A stretch of DNA of 64,000 bases from contig OX336389.2 of NCBI GenBank assembly GCA_946902985.2, forward strand, positions 171,130,704 to 171,194,703, read 5' to 3'. The stretch's first letter is position 1, and the number at the start of each line of letters is the position of its first letter. The stretch comes from Meconema thalassinum. Taxonomy: Eukaryota; Arthropoda; Insecta; Orthoptera; Tettigoniidae. The translations under genes and the position numbers were made by a program. The notes under the pieces are model-generated. The model saw only the letters and a list, made by a program, of their open reading frames with translations, had not been told where the DNA came from and ran no database searches. Below, piece by piece: positions 44,590 through 57,066 of this stretch.

Positions 44590-45626
44590 ATAGGCAAGGA
44601 ACAGAGACACATGATAAATGAAATGTGCATGGATTGCTACAGTAATGTGAAGCCTAGAGTCGGGACATCGGAATGGTTTAAAATTGACACTGGACTAAAG
44701 CAAGGAAGTGTGTTGTCACCCTTATTGTTCTTAATGGTGATGGATGACATCACGAAGGCAGCAATGAAAGACTATAGAAGGGCAAAGATGAAGGTAATGT
44801 TGTTTGCAGATGATGATGTGATCTGGGGTGAGGATGAGATGGAGGTACAATAACAGTTAGACATAATAAATGAAAAGATTGAGCAAAGGGCATTGAAGAT
44901 AAATGTGGAGAAGAGTAAAACAGTGGTGATGAGTAGAGGTAAGAAAGAAGGAATAGGAGTAATCAAAGTCGGAGATAAGGAATTGGAAGTGGAGAAACAC
45001 TTCAAACACTTGGGAAGTGAACTGACTGAAGATGGGAGACTAGATTTGGAAATTAGCAGAAGAATACAACTAGGGAGTGCTTTCTACCAACAGGTACGGG
45101 CACTAGTATGGAACAAGGATATACCAATTAAGGCTAAAGAAGTTATGTACAAAGCATATTATGTTCCTATAATGACATATGCAGCAGAAACTTGGACAAT
45201 GACTAAGAGGGATGAGAGCAGATTACAGGCAGTTGAGACGAGATTCCTGAGAAGTATGGTCCAGAAAACTAGGAGAAACAGAGTGAGAAATGAAGATATA
45301 CGGAAAGAACTGGGAGTACAGAAACTAAATGACAAACTGGAGCAAAACAGATTGAGATGGTTTGGACATGTCAAACGGATGAATGAAGTAAGGCTACCAA
45401 GACCAGCACTAGAACGAAGGATGTCAGGGAAGAGAGGATGAGGAAGACCAAGAGTGGGTTGGATGGACTCGGTGAAGTATAGCATTAGAAAACGGAACAT
45501 GGATTGGAACACCGTGCCAGAAGAGGAATGGTGGAACGACAGAACAAAGTGGAGAGGAACCCTATTTGCCCCCACCCAGTGTCAGCTGGAAAAGGGGAAA
45601 TGAAAACGATGATGATGACTCCATTG
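44590..45626 (+). pseudogene. RTE 3' half: RT palm to C-terminus and GAT tail
   Basis: INEMCMDCYSNVKPRVGTSE and GLKQGSVLSPLLFLMVMDD begin in the RT palm. The catalytic box reads KVMLFADDDVIWGED (FADD intact). A stop at 44851-44853 is followed by KINVEKSKTVVMSRGKKE, HFKHLGSELTEDGRLDLEIS, YYVPIMTYAAETWTMTKRDE, RLRWFGHVKRMNEVRLPR, a stop at 45439-45441, then GRPRVGWMDSVKYSIRKRN and EEWWNDRTKWRG. The 3' end is aaaacgatgatgatgac, the RTE tail. It belongs to the subfamily of the outer copy rather than the 47.4-kb copy. Confidence 0.8.
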
Positions 45627-46459
45627 AAATTAAATACTAGCCTTTTGCAGGCCTATACTCGAACGTCAGACAACTTAACCCCACTTCCTTCATTTGAACA
45701 AGAACGTGTTAGTTATCACTGCTTCAGCCTCCAATTTAGGCTCGACTTTTGAGCCACGGAAATAAAATCTTCATTGACGTAATGTTCATGAAATATAAAT
45801 ACAGTATGTAGTTTTTGATGTATCTACGGTTGCAAATAATTTACAGGTTGATTTGAATTTTGAAAGAACTAAGATAACTAGTTTTCTTTATCTACACCTC
45901 TGTTGTGACGTCAGATATGTGGCAACGTTGGATACGACATCAACAATAATACCTAATAACTAATTACAGTGGAGTGGGCACAAACTCTTAGGCGAGTTCA
46001 AAATAAGGTGTAACGTTGAAGTTACTCGAGTCTCGTCGAAAGTGGTTTGCAGAGTAGGATGGAGCAAGGTCTTATTTTTACTGCTTTCCTTGCGGTATAC
46101 GCTGGATTCGGGAGAGAGGCTAAATGTTATTGTGAGACTCCCACTGGTCTTGATAAAAAATTAAATTAAAAAAAGAAAACACCTCAAGACTGCCATTCCT
46201 TGATACCAACGATCCTGAACTCTTCTTGTAAAGAAGCTATGTATCATATTTCAATTTTTTAATGTTCATGCAGTACATTTGTTAAAAGTTGGAGGATTTA
46301 TTTCGTTAAAGTTGGCAGTTTTTTCCTGCATTGAAGGCGGGAATTCATTCAGATCCTATGGCATCAGTGCCGAACCAAAGCCAAGCTATTTCTTTGCGAT
46401 GAGATTTGTGCCGAGTAGGACGTGTGTATTCTTTGTGTGTTGTAATAGTTTGGGGTTAA
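45627..46459. other. No gene recognised
   Basis: Non-coding. No repeat family recognised. Confidence 0.4.
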
Positions 46460-46787
46460 GCCTCCGTGGCTTAGGCGGCAGCACGCCGGCCTCTCACCAC
46501 TTGGTCCGTGGTTCAAATCCTGGTCACTCCATGTGAGATCTGTGCTGGACAAAACGGAGGCAGACAGGTTTTTCTCCGGGTACTCCGGTTTTCCCTGTCA
46601 ACATTTCATTCCAGCAACACTCTCCACTATCATTTCATCTGTCATTCATTTAATCATTGCCCCAGAGGAGTGCGTCAGGCTTCGGCAGCCGGCACAGTTC
46701 ATATCCTCGCCGCTAGATGGGGGCTTCATTCATTCCATTCCTGACCCGGTCGGAGACTGGAAGCAGGCTGTGGATTTTCATTTTCAA
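46460..46787 (+). mobile_element. tRNA-derived SINE, type B
   Basis: gcctccgtggcttaggcggc and gtggttcaaatcctggtcac are the boxes. The copy is complete to ctgtggattttcattttca and very similar to 20143-20467. Confidence 0.88.
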
Positions 46788-46829
46788 TAGTTTGCGATTT
46801 ACATTAGACTAGTGGCGAATGTCATAGAA

Positions 46830-46890
46830 ATGTCAGCAAAAAGGATTAAGCTCACAATTAGTGAGAAGCAAGACATAAAATTCTGTATTT
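46830..46890 (+). pseudogene. Possible first residues of a Tigger-like transposase
   Basis: ATG at 46830 gives MSAKRIKLTISEKQDIKFC, the phrase with which many CENP-B-type transposases start (K-R-x-x-L-T-I-x-x-K-x-x-I). It stops matching after about 20 residues. Too short to be firm. Confidence 0.3.
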
Positions 46891-47368
46891 TCATGGTGTT
46901 TCAATTTCAACTAATAGAATAAAAGATTGCATCAATGTCTAATTAAATCCTCCTTACATCTTTACAGATTTGTGTGGTCCTTACTGTCCAGAGTTTGAGG
47001 CAACTAGGCCTACATATAAAGACTGACTTCTCTTTGTAATTTAGCCTATATCATGGATATTTTCTTCTTGTTAACGTACAATACTAATTTTTAATAGATT
47101 ATAGTTTATTATTTAATAGCTTATAAGTTGTATTTTGAGGCAGTGGCAGCCGATTTTTTTACATAAAAAATGTAAGCACCACAGTAGAATATTGCGATGA
47201 TTTTTTGAAAACTTTTTATTTAACCATGATATATAAATACTTTGTATTAAACCCAAATGGAAGAATAATTTGTGCATATAGTAGTCAATATAGTAGTGTA
47301 TACATGTTAAACTCGCCATAAAAGGGCATTACATTATATTTTTTTCACAAAACCCCTATTTAAAGTTT

Positions 47369-47382
47369 ACCTCGATTTAAAG
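47369..47382 (+). repeat. Target-site duplication, left copy, of the full-length RTE
   Basis: acctcgatttaaag here and at 50542-50555 are identical 14-bp direct repeats that flank the RTE insertion. Confidence 0.9.
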
Positions 47383-50300
47383 TCTCCCACAAGTCCAACC
47401 CCTCCTCCACGTGGTGGGAGACGGGCAACGGCATGAAGTAGGGGATTGCCTGTAGGGGTGAAGTACAGTGGGGACTTTGTGTGCCCCGGGACCGCTACGG
47501 TAGCTGTGAAGGCTCTATGGGAACCCTGAAAAGTGACGGCTGACGGGGCTCTGGTGAAGCTACGATAGGCCTAGCAAGCCAGTAGTGGATATCATATTTG
47601 CTTTCAAACCAGGAACAGGCCTCGGAAAGGACGGATGCAAACGACGACGACCCGGATATGCTAATGGACTACGAGTTGGGACATTAAACATACAGACACT
47701 GACAGGAAAAGTGGAGGAGATTGTAGATGTGATGGAGAGAAGAAAACTGGATGTACTGGGCTTGGCAGAAACAAGATGGAAAGGAGAAGGTCGCAGAGAA
47801 CTGAGGAAAGGGTACCGGTTGTACTGGAGTGGGAACAGTGAAGGAAGGAGCAGCGGAGTAGGAGTAGTTGTGAGAGATGGAATGAAGGAAGAGGTAAAGG
47901 GAATAAGTGACAGGATCATGAAGATCAGAGTAACTGTAAAGGGAAGAAGCCTGGAGATAGCCCAGGTATATGCCCCTCAAGTTGGATGTACAGCTCAAGA
48001 GAAGGAAGACTTTGAGGAGGAGCTACAACAGCAGTTGAATGGTCAGAGCATCATTGTCATGGGAGATTTGAATGCACATGTAGGAAGTGAAAGGAAAGGA
48101 TATGAAAATGTATTGGGAGCAGAAGGATGGGGTAGCAGGAATGAAGAAGGGAGAAAGTTGCTGGATTTTTGCAAGAGAAACGGTTTAGTGGTAGGCAACT
48201 CCTGGTTCCGGAAGAAAGAAAGCCACAAGGTAACGTGGTACAGCAGTGATTTAACAAAGAAATCTTTGGTAGATTACATGCTGTACGACTGGGAAATGAA
48301 GAGAAGTGTCAGAGATATAAAGGTAATACCATCAGAGGCCTTAGATAGTGACCACAGAATACTTGTAATGAACCTGGGAGTTGTTAAGGATAGCAAGAGG
48401 ACAGAGTACCAGGAAAGGAGAATCAAAGTATGGAAACTCAAGGAAAATGAAGTCAAGGAAGAATTCCAGAAGATAATAACGGAAAAGATGCCAACAGACA
48501 ATCCTAAAACAGGGGAAGAGGAATGGAAGCAATTAAAAAACACAATGGTGGAAGCTGCAGTGGCAGTATGTGGAAGAACAAGCAACAGAAAGCGGTGTAA
48601 AGAGACACCATGGTGGAATGAGAGAGTAAAAGAAGCTGTGGGAAGGAAGAACAAGGCTTTCAGAGTGTGGTTCCAGGAAAGAACTGATCTGGCAAGGGAA
48701 GATTATAAGATAAAGAAGAAAGAAGCAAACAAGATTGTCGCAGAGGAGAGGAAGAAGTGGATGGTAAAGTGGACAGAGATGATGGAGGAAGACAGCAGAG
48801 GAAATAAGAAAGTACTTTATGGGATGGTCAAAAGTAAGAGAAGAGGTCTGCGAGAGGATGTGGTAATGATGGACAAAAACGGAACTGAGGTACACAACAA
48901 AGAGACACTCAAGACAGTGTGGAAAGAGTACTTTGAGGATTTGCTGAATCCAAATGGTCATAGGGAGGAAGACAATGTATTGGAAGATGGAGAAGACAAC
49001 ACAGGAATGGAAAAGGACCTGACTTGGAGAGAACTGGAAATGGCTATAGACAAGATGAAAGGAGGAAGGGCACCAGGTGTGGATGAAGTGAGTGTTGAAA
49101 TGGTGAAGGCAGCAGGGGAGGTTGGGAAACAGTGGCTGTACCGTGTGATGAGGGTGATATGGAAGGAGAAAAAGACCCCAGAAGATTGGAAGAAAGGATT
49201 AATTGTCCCAATATTTAAGAAAGGAAGCAGAAAGGAGTGTAGAAATTACAGGGGAGTCACACTCATACCTCACTGTGCCAAGATATATGAAAAGATATTA
49301 GAAAGTAGAATACGAGTCAAAGTGGAGAGAAAATTGAGAGAGGAACAGTATGGATTCAGACCTGGTAGATCAACAGTGGATCTCATATTTTCAGTGAGGC
49401 AGCTCCAGGAACACCACTACGAATTTGGAGAGGATCTGTTGATGGCCTTCCTGGACATCGAAAAGGCCTATGATAGTGTGTGTAGGGAGAAGGTTTGGAA
49501 AGCAATGGAAAACATGGGAGTGGAAAAAGAGACTGTAGGCAGAGTGAAGGAGATGTATTGTGGAAGTGTGAGTTGTGTGAAAGTTGGAGGGGAAAGAACA
49601 GACTGGTTCAGACAAATGAGTGGCCTGAAACAGGGTAGTGCGCTGTCACCCCTTCTCTTTATTGTGGTTATGGACGAGGTAATGACACGGATAGCAGGAA
49701 AGATAGGAGAAGATAAGATGAAGGCAATGGTGTTTGCAGATGATCTCATGGTCTGGGGAAACAAGGAGGAGGAAATCCAGGAGCAACTGAAGGCTTGGGA
49801 AGAAACAGTGGGAGAGTACGGATGGAAGTTCAACATCAGTAAATGTGAGATCCTGTTAACGACCAGGAAAAAGGACAGACCAATGAGTGGGATAACACTT
49901 GGAGGTGGACAGCTGAAGAAGGTGGAAAGTCTCAAGTACTTGGGAAGTATAGTGGAGGAAAATGGGAGAAATGACAAAGAGATTACGGAACGTGGCAGAC
50001 AGGCAGAAGCATTTCTGAGAAGCATTAGGAGCTTAGTGTGGAATAAAGATGTCCCACAAAAATGCAAGGAAGTGTTATACAGAAGCTACTAGATCCCGAC
50101 ACTGACCTATGCTTCAGAAACGTGGACAATGAAGAAAAGAGACATAAGCAGAATACAGGCAGGTGAAATGAAGTTCCTGCGAAGTAGAATCGGAGTAACA
50201 AGAAGAGACAGGGTGAGGAATGAAAAGGTCAGGGAAATGGTGAAAGAGGAGCCCTTGCAAGGTAGGATTGAGACATCAAGACTGAGGTGGTATGGACACT

Positions 50301-50541
50301 TAAAGAGAATGGATGAGAAGAAGATTCCCAAGAGGATACATGAGATGCAGATGCAGAAGAAACGACCAAGGGGAAGACCAAGAGATCGATGGCTGAAAGG
50401 AGTGGAGGAATGTGTCAAGAAGAGAGGCGAGGACTGGACCAGAGTGACAGCGGAGAGATGGTGGGAAGAAAGAAATAAGTGGCGAGGCTTATGTTCCAAA
50501 CAGACCCAGCCTGGGGCTGGAAACTGTTCAAGATGATGATG
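47383..50541 (+). mobile_element. Full-length RTE-type LINE
   Basis: 3159 bp between perfect 14-bp duplications. It has a ~200-bp GC-rich 5' leader (ctcctccacgtggtgggaga), one long coding frame, a 3' UTR of only a few bases and a gatgatgatga tail. These are RTE features. Perfect duplications and a frame with one stop indicate a recent insertion. Confidence 0.92.
47585..50536 (+). pseudogene. RTE endonuclease-reverse transcriptase with one in-frame stop
   Basis: 984 codons in one frame with a single internal TAG at 50090-50092; translation resumes in the same frame to the stop at 50534-50536. Residues ~30-260 are an APE-type endonuclease: TLNIQTLTGKVEEIVDVM, VLGLAETRWKGEG (catalytic Glu), VIAQVYAPQ-like IAQVYAPQVG, IIVMGDLNAHVGS (Asp/Asn) and ALDSDHRILVMNL (Asp-His). 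Residues ~490-760 are the reverse transcriptase: KMKGGRAPGVDEVSVEMVKA, LMAFLDIEKAYDSVC, GLKQGSALSPLLFIVVMDE, KAMVFADDLMVWGN. The C-terminus has LRWYGHLKRMDEKKIPKR and RGRPRDRWLKGVEECVKKRG. The stop lies just before the conserved YASETW segment. Start: this ATG is the first in the frame, but the EN homology begins only ~30 residues in. Encodes the LINE's sole protein; no ORF1 seen. Confidence 0.92.
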
Positions 50542-50968
50542 ACCTCGATTTAAAGCTCAAATCTGCAGGTCCCAGGGCAAATGTTAAATGGGGGTTTCAC
50601 TGTATCTGACGTTTCTCAGCAAGTTTGGCTAGCATTTCCAATTTGTTCTGATTGGTTTGAAGTGGCATGTGTGAGGTTTATGCAAGCTATTGGAATGTTC
50701 TGGAGCTAACATGAAATGTGAGTGAATTCGGGTAGTTTCTGGTCGACAGTTCTCTTTTTCTGGTCCCACGTGGCAATGTTATTGATATACACTACACGAT
50801 TGGTTGGCTAATTTGTGATGCTTTGCCTCAGTGTATGGTACTGAAGGAAGCAAAGTGTGACACGAGCCAAATTCCAGGAATTGGCCGACTGTAGTAGTTT
50901 GATGTTCTAGACTGCATTTCTGTCTCTCTTTCCCATAAAAGTTCCACTAGAGCGGACTGATCTATATA

Positions 50969-52875
50969 CAGGGTGTCAACTGTAAGGATGAAGTAAAAAT
51001 TAGTTACTTTTTAGGTACCTTTTAGTTACCTTTGAATTCAAGGTACGTCTGCGGTCTGCAAGCATAGGCACTCATCACGCGGTGAAGAAAAACAACAATG
51101 AACTGTTTTTAAAGAGGTAAATAAAATTCACATGAGGTTATAAAAATTTTAAAAATAATAAATATAGGCTATACTAGATATTTATTATCAAATTAGTTGT
51201 TTCAGCTAATATGTTGTTATAATTACGGTACCAAGAGGTTGCTCTGCTCGACCATTTGGCGAGATTTCCTTCGTCCCCGCGGTAGGTCACAAAGAAATGT
51301 ATGCGATGTTATGCGATAGTCACCGAATTCTGTCTTCGCAGTCAAATATGGAGAAATATCGAGATGTTATACGATCGGCACTGGTCTCAGCCATTTGACG
51401 AGATTCCCGTAGTTTTCACGATAGAACACGGAGAATAATCGCGATTTAGATATTCAGTGTCACTTTTAGTCATTCGACGAGATTTCCATTGCCCTTGAGG
51501 TCGGGCACAAGAAAATATAGCATTATTACGCAATCTGCGCCACTTGTTGTCCATTTGACAAGAATCCAGTTGTCCTCGTCATTGAATGCAGAGAAAGATT
51601 GGGATGTAACGCAATCGCTGCCGCTCTCGGCCGTTTTACGTTGTCCTCGAGATATAATGCAATCGTTGCCGCACCCGGCCGTTCAACGATCGTCTGCCTG
51701 TCTATATGTCCTGACAGAATGGCGGAGGCAACCTCAAGGTTGAGCATGATTAAAATTCATGAGTAGTTATGAACATGTTGTTTGGTCGGCACCGTGATTC
51801 CCTTTGTCCCTATCCTGTGGTTGGGAGTTCATCAGTTCAGGATGGATCAGGAGGAGGAATTAGCATCACGATGCTACGTAGGCTGTCATTTTCAAGTCGG
51901 TTGATGCATTTCTCGCTCGCTTTTAAGTATACGGTCATGGGAAAAGTGGCGAGTAGGTTTCGTGATGGGTGCCAAATCACCTTGGACAGGATTCCCGCAG
52001 TCCTCGTGGTCACAAGTTCACGATAGGGGATGGGTTTTATGATTTTACGCAACAGACGTCGATCTCGGTCCGTTTGACGAGATTCCCGCAGGCAAGTCGT
52101 GCGGCCAGCCGTCCGCCTTGAGGATGAGATTTTGGAGGATGAACATTCGAAGTAGGCATCGAATATTACGAATTATTCTGAGAGGATTGCACGAATAATA
52201 CGACAAGAGGGCACTTTTTCTTTCGACTGAGAATCACGAATTATACAAGTTATTGAAATAATCCGTTAGATTATATATCCGATGGAAGCAAAGTTCGAAG
52301 GAAAAATTGATATATAACGGAATTTCGAATTAATCATACTGGATGTCGTAAATTTACTATACAGATTTTTCGTTTTTTTTTTCGAAACGGTAACATTTTG
52401 CTAGATTGCGAAATTAAATTATTTAGAGTTATTTCTGGACTTCAATTTGATATAGTCTCGAAATAACAGAAATGAGAGATTTCTTTTTAGTTTCGGAAGT
52501 ATTCGCGAATCAACGTCTCGCAAAAGGTCAGGTTTCCTAATACAGTAACACAGAAAAATATTTCATATGAAACTTAAGTCTTCTTGATGCCGAAAATATA
52601 CGTTGAACCGATGTATACCACTCAAGGTATCCTCAGTATGTACTTCCTTGAGGTCGGGCACGGGGAAATATAGCTTAGTAATATGCAATAGGCACGGCGC
52701 CGCTTGCGTGAAACTCGCTCCATCGCAATCTCTGAGCCTAGCAGCGCGAGTTTAAATGATTCAACCCGCCTTCAGAAAATTTTAGTTACCCGTTTGTAAA
52801 ATTTGTTACCTTTTCCAATACTTTAGTTACCGTTTTGTAAAATTTGTTACTTTTTCGTTACTGGTAGACACCCTG
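50969..52875. mobile_element. TIR element of unknown superfamily, no coding frame
   Basis: cagggtgtcaac at the left and gtagacaccctg at the right are inverted, with TTAGTTACC-rich subterminal sequence on both sides (51000-51030; 52785-52860). atata flanks both ends (50964-50968, 52876-52880), a probable 5-bp duplication. 1907 bp, filled by degenerate tandem repeats and AT-rich sequence. It interrupts the Penelope fragment. Confidence 0.65.
51250..51700. repeat. Degenerate ~80-bp tandem repeat
   Basis: The phrase ccatttgacgagattccc recurs in diverged form at about 51252, 51391, 51471, 51551 and 51631 (80-bp spacing for the last four), with a shorter step to 51679 and an outlier at about 52067. 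Between them are tcctcgcggtagg-like, cacggagaaatatcg-like and gcaatcggcgccggtctcgg-like segments. Confidence 0.65.
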
Positions 52876-53150
52876 ATATAGGAGTCTGCAGTATCTAAAA
52901 TGTTCTTTAATTCTTATTTTTACAATTCGCTTAGTTGTGCCAATATATGCTTGCCTGCCTGAACATAGAATTTTATACACATCTGCAGAGGCCAATGAGT
53001 CAAGGGGATGTTTAGGATGCCTGAGAATATCATTTATGTTTTGTTTCCATGGAGTGACGCTTCAGAATTCTTCCAATTCTGTCCGTGTCACTCTTGATGC
53101 AAGATAGATAGGTTTTGCCACTTGCTTGTGTTTTCTTTTCCTTTGCAGGA

Positions 53151-53645
53151 GGATTGTTCATTACCATCACCATCACCCGAGCCGCAAGAGAGCTGTCATC
53201 AAAATGTTAATAGACCCAGCTAAATGTCTGTCGCAAGAAAACAACTTACAGGAAGAAATAGAACATGTTACATCCGCATGACTCGCAAATGGCTATTTCA
53301 AGTCCAATATTAACTAAGTGATAGGTCCACACAGATATATAACTCTACTTATTAACAGAGTTATCAGGGCTACCAACTGTGTATCAATGATCTCATGACT
53401 CTTGAACCCTAGTATCTACTCAGAATATGTGTGCGTGTGTGTACAGGGGGGGGGGGGGAAACTTCAAATTTGGCACCCTTGATATCCAAATTGTTTAGAC
53501 ATCTTGAAAGTAAATCGTCCAAGCTAGGGCAACCAACATAATTCTATGGTTTCAATGTTAAACTGCATGCAACTACCATACCAATTTTTGTATTTACACA
53601 AAATTCTGCATGTGCAATGTTTACGAGACCTATTACAGAGTGCTG
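53151..53645. other. No gene recognised; G-run
   Basis: Includes gtgtgcgtgtgtgtacag followed by a G run near 53447-53458. No family recognised. Confidence 0.4.
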
Positions 53646-53790
53646 CATGGCTCAGCGGTAACGTTCACGCCTGCTATCCCTAAGGTTGCAGGAACGAATC
53701 CTGGTGCAGTCAACTGGCATTTGAGGGTGCGCAAATGCGAGGGAGCCATGTCAGTAGATTTACTGTGCCCGTTTAGACCGGAGTCCGCAC
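53646..53790 (+). mobile_element. SINE type C, 5' part
   Basis: catggctcagcggtaacgtt and ttgcaggaacgaatcctggt (boxes), then ggcatttgagggtgcgcaaa and gagccatgtcagtagattta. The 3' third is missing or replaced. Confidence 0.7.
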
Positions 53791-56700
53791 GACCACATAT
53801 GCATTTTACCAATAATCAGTCAGCACGAGAGTCAAAATATCCCGGAGCGCCAGATGGGTTAAAGCAAATCGCAAAAACGACATCAAATTAAAAAAATGCT
53901 TTGCTGATTTTTGGCTCAATGCAACAATAAGGATAGAAGGAGATTTAATTGGGAGAAACACATCTGGTAAAATTATCTCAGTTTATTTTGAAGTTAAAAT
54001 CTGACTGCAAAAATGCTCAAAGCAGCATCATCCACGTGTGGCGATCCACACTCTTATTTACACACAATATACAGAAATCTTCCAAACACATTTGACAATC
54101 TTTTTGGAAACACAAGTCCGATTAATAGTCCTGTGGACTGTGTTCCAAAATTATTAATATTTAATTCCAGTTCAAAGTTAATTGTCTATACTGGAAATAA
54201 CGTAGATCACTGTTTGACTATTTACATGATATTAACACTCGTAGAATAAATGTTTATAGAATTCTTAAACTTTCACTTGTTTTTCCAGTTTTCAAAAATA
54301 TATCGTCGAAAATATTATCATCATCGAAGCAACACATATTAATAACATCTGAAAAGTATTTGACCATTGAGCATAGCATCGAAGAACTGTGCGAAGCACA
54401 ACAACAATTAATTGTTCTTCTGACATTAAACATTCGAGAAGTGACTCGATTATGAACTTCAAGTTCCAAACAAAATACATGATTTCTGAATCATCAACTT
54501 GATCAATAAATGGTTGAACCATTCAACTATTCAATTTTCCACTTGGAATCATTATTATAAAAATATTTATATTTATGGCCATTTCTAGTAACTTTCACAA
54601 CTTGCAATTCTTCGACAGAATGCGGAAATTAGAATTGTAGTTTTATAATGAATTCATTTAGTTCATGGCACTAGGATTGAAAATATCCTTCAAATTATTC
54701 GTGGTTAAAGAATTATTTTTAATTGGCAGTGGCCCATTCTATTATTTGTGTTAGAACACAATATTACAACAACAACGGTCTTCCTCTGAAGAAGAATAAA
54801 CTACTATCATGACAAATCCGGGTTCTAGCAAAATCAAAGTCTAAATGGAATTCGTAAACAAGGTTGAAATAAGAACTGATGGTTTCAAAGAAATAACCTT
54901 CGGGTTATTCATACGACGAAATGTGTAGTTCCAATACTCCTACTATAAACCTGAGCCATCGAACCTGCTATTTGATTGATGCTCGAAAAAACCTTCATTC
55001 CTGCGACTTAACATGCGCACCTGGGAATGGCATTTTAACTACTCCACACATATAAATTATCTTCCCAAAATTTATACAATAAATCAAGCCTCTGCTTGTT
55101 ATCAACACTGGAAGATTAATAAACTTACAAGTTTATTTTATTTTACCATTCAGTTCAACCCGTGAATTTACCATACTTATGAAAAGCTTTATTTCACTTT
55201 CGAGGGTATTTACGTCATGATTTTATATAAATACAAAAATATCCTATTTGATACAAATATCAATTGCTTCCCGTTTCATGCCTCTCCGTGTTATCTGAAA
55301 CATATACTTTGCTCATTGCAAATATCAACTGTTCAACCAGAACTGAAATGTTGGTTGAATGCGGGCTTGCGCTAACCACTCTCCTTCGGAAAATCTCCTG
55401 TTCCAAACTAGAAATGATTAAACTACTTCATAGGCTCTTTCTCAATACATATGATTATTAGAAAATATAATATCCAAGAATTATTTAGAAAAATTATGAA
55501 AATTATTATTATTATTATTGGATTATTATTATTATTTGTTTTATATCATTTTAAATGTGTTTAATTATCATCTCATTATGTGAGAATCCACATGTTCGAA
55601 CCTTCGAATATGGAAAAAATATCCATTCCTCAACAAAAATAAATTTAACTTTTACAGTTACATCGGGGGTTTTCCGTGGTTTCCTTAAAATATGAAAAAT
55701 TCAAATAAATGCTCAAAATGCTCGGTCATCGATCCTAAACTGTTCTGAGTGCTGAAAATACTCAGAATAACTCTAACATGTCTTGCGTAAATCATTGCAA
55801 GCTTTAAATACGAAGAAAAAAATGTGTTGGTCATCTGCAGAAAAATAGTTTGTTCCAATTAGCTAGGCATAATATAATTCAAATGTGGCTTACATTTCTT
55901 GATGGTCTTGAAGTGTAGTAAACCTGGTCTGTACCAGATTTATCCATAGACATGCCCTATCGGACAAGCATGTACAATCCTTGTATCGGCCGCCATTGTA
56001 GACCCACAATTCGTCTAGTCAGACATAGTGGTAGTATCTTTCGACGTTTGAATAAACTGTGGTTCCATTTTAATATGGGCTTCTATCAAAGCCATAACAG
56101 TTTGTTTAAATGGGGTCAGATCTAAGTGATCTCTTCTTAGATATGTCAGTTGTAACATAACTCACTGTAATCTCATCAGTACAAGAAAAACATTGATAGT
56201 CTAGGCAATTAACGGCTGTTCTGAAGATCGTTCCCTGGGCATGGTTTGTATATCACCATCTGCCATGCGCTAGACAACCTGCAGTTTCCCTTGCGTAGAC
56301 TAATGAACGCCACCGTTATAGACTAGTCTTCAGTGTACTGACAGATCGAAGTGGTTAACTAGTTACAAAAATGAAAACTGACTTGAAATGGATTTAAACA
56401 TCCAAGTATTAAGTTACAACTGGACTGTGACAAAATACTATTTTCTAGACAAAGTCTAGCATATGTCCTTGCAGAAATATAAATATTTCCACCAATGTCT
56501 GTAGAAATCAATCACCTCAGTGATTCTCCTCACCAGAAACTTACTAAGTTCCAACTCGTTTGCGCAGCACTTCTCGTGACTATCACGACTTGAAAAGAAC
56601 TTCTGCGTAGATACGGCAACCATGTGCCTTGGCTCAGCGTAGACGCAACTTGCTTGCCAAGTGCTTGTGTTAGAATGAGCTGACCATGCCTGCTCCAGCT

Positions 56701-57066
56701 GGCTTTTATTCAAAACGGTCAGGGTCACGCGTCATCACCTGATATCTAGAAATCCTCATATCTCTTGAATCCCTGGTCCGATTTACTTGATACTAATTGC
56801 GTTCTCTTTCATTTGGCCGTGCCAGTAATCTGATCCCAGTCTCAAGTCTCTACTCCATAGTTAACTATTTAATCAATAAATAGCCTCCACCTCTGCTATT
56901 ACTCGCTACGTCACTTGACATCCAACTATCGGTAAATTTCTTCGAAATGCTTCTCGAAGCAATGTAGCGCGATATTCAAATATCTGAACTTTCAAAAGCG
57001 GCTACAGCCTTTCCCTTGATATCTAGGTGTCTGAAACTTGAATACCCATTCCTAGAGTTGGGCACA
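53791..57066. other. 3.3 kb of intron with no recognisable element
   Basis: AT-rich. An ATT/TAT triplet run lies at 55506-55543. Short ORFs are chance frames. The longest stretch in the window without an identified insertion on this side of the intron. Confidence 0.5.

Larger units (their letters stand above)
50880..53150 (-). pseudogene. Penelope-like element fragment (GIY-YIG endonuclease), split
   Basis: Minus strand from 53150: TYLSCIKSDTDRIGRILKRH, then ILRHPKHPLDSLASADVYKI, LCSGRQAYIGTTKRIVKIRI and KEHFRYCRL. This is the linker plus GIY-YIG nuclease of Penelope retroelements (VYKI...AYIG; GIY itself is DVY here). The frame then hits the inserted TIR element (50969-52875) and resumes at 50968 with DQSALVELLWERETEMQSRT, the next conserved stretch (S-A-x-x-E-H). 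The reverse transcriptase is absent. Confidence 0.75.

Noticed and set aside
47560..50499. Minus-strand frames across the full-length RTE
   Set aside because: Same antisense shadow effect; no domain.
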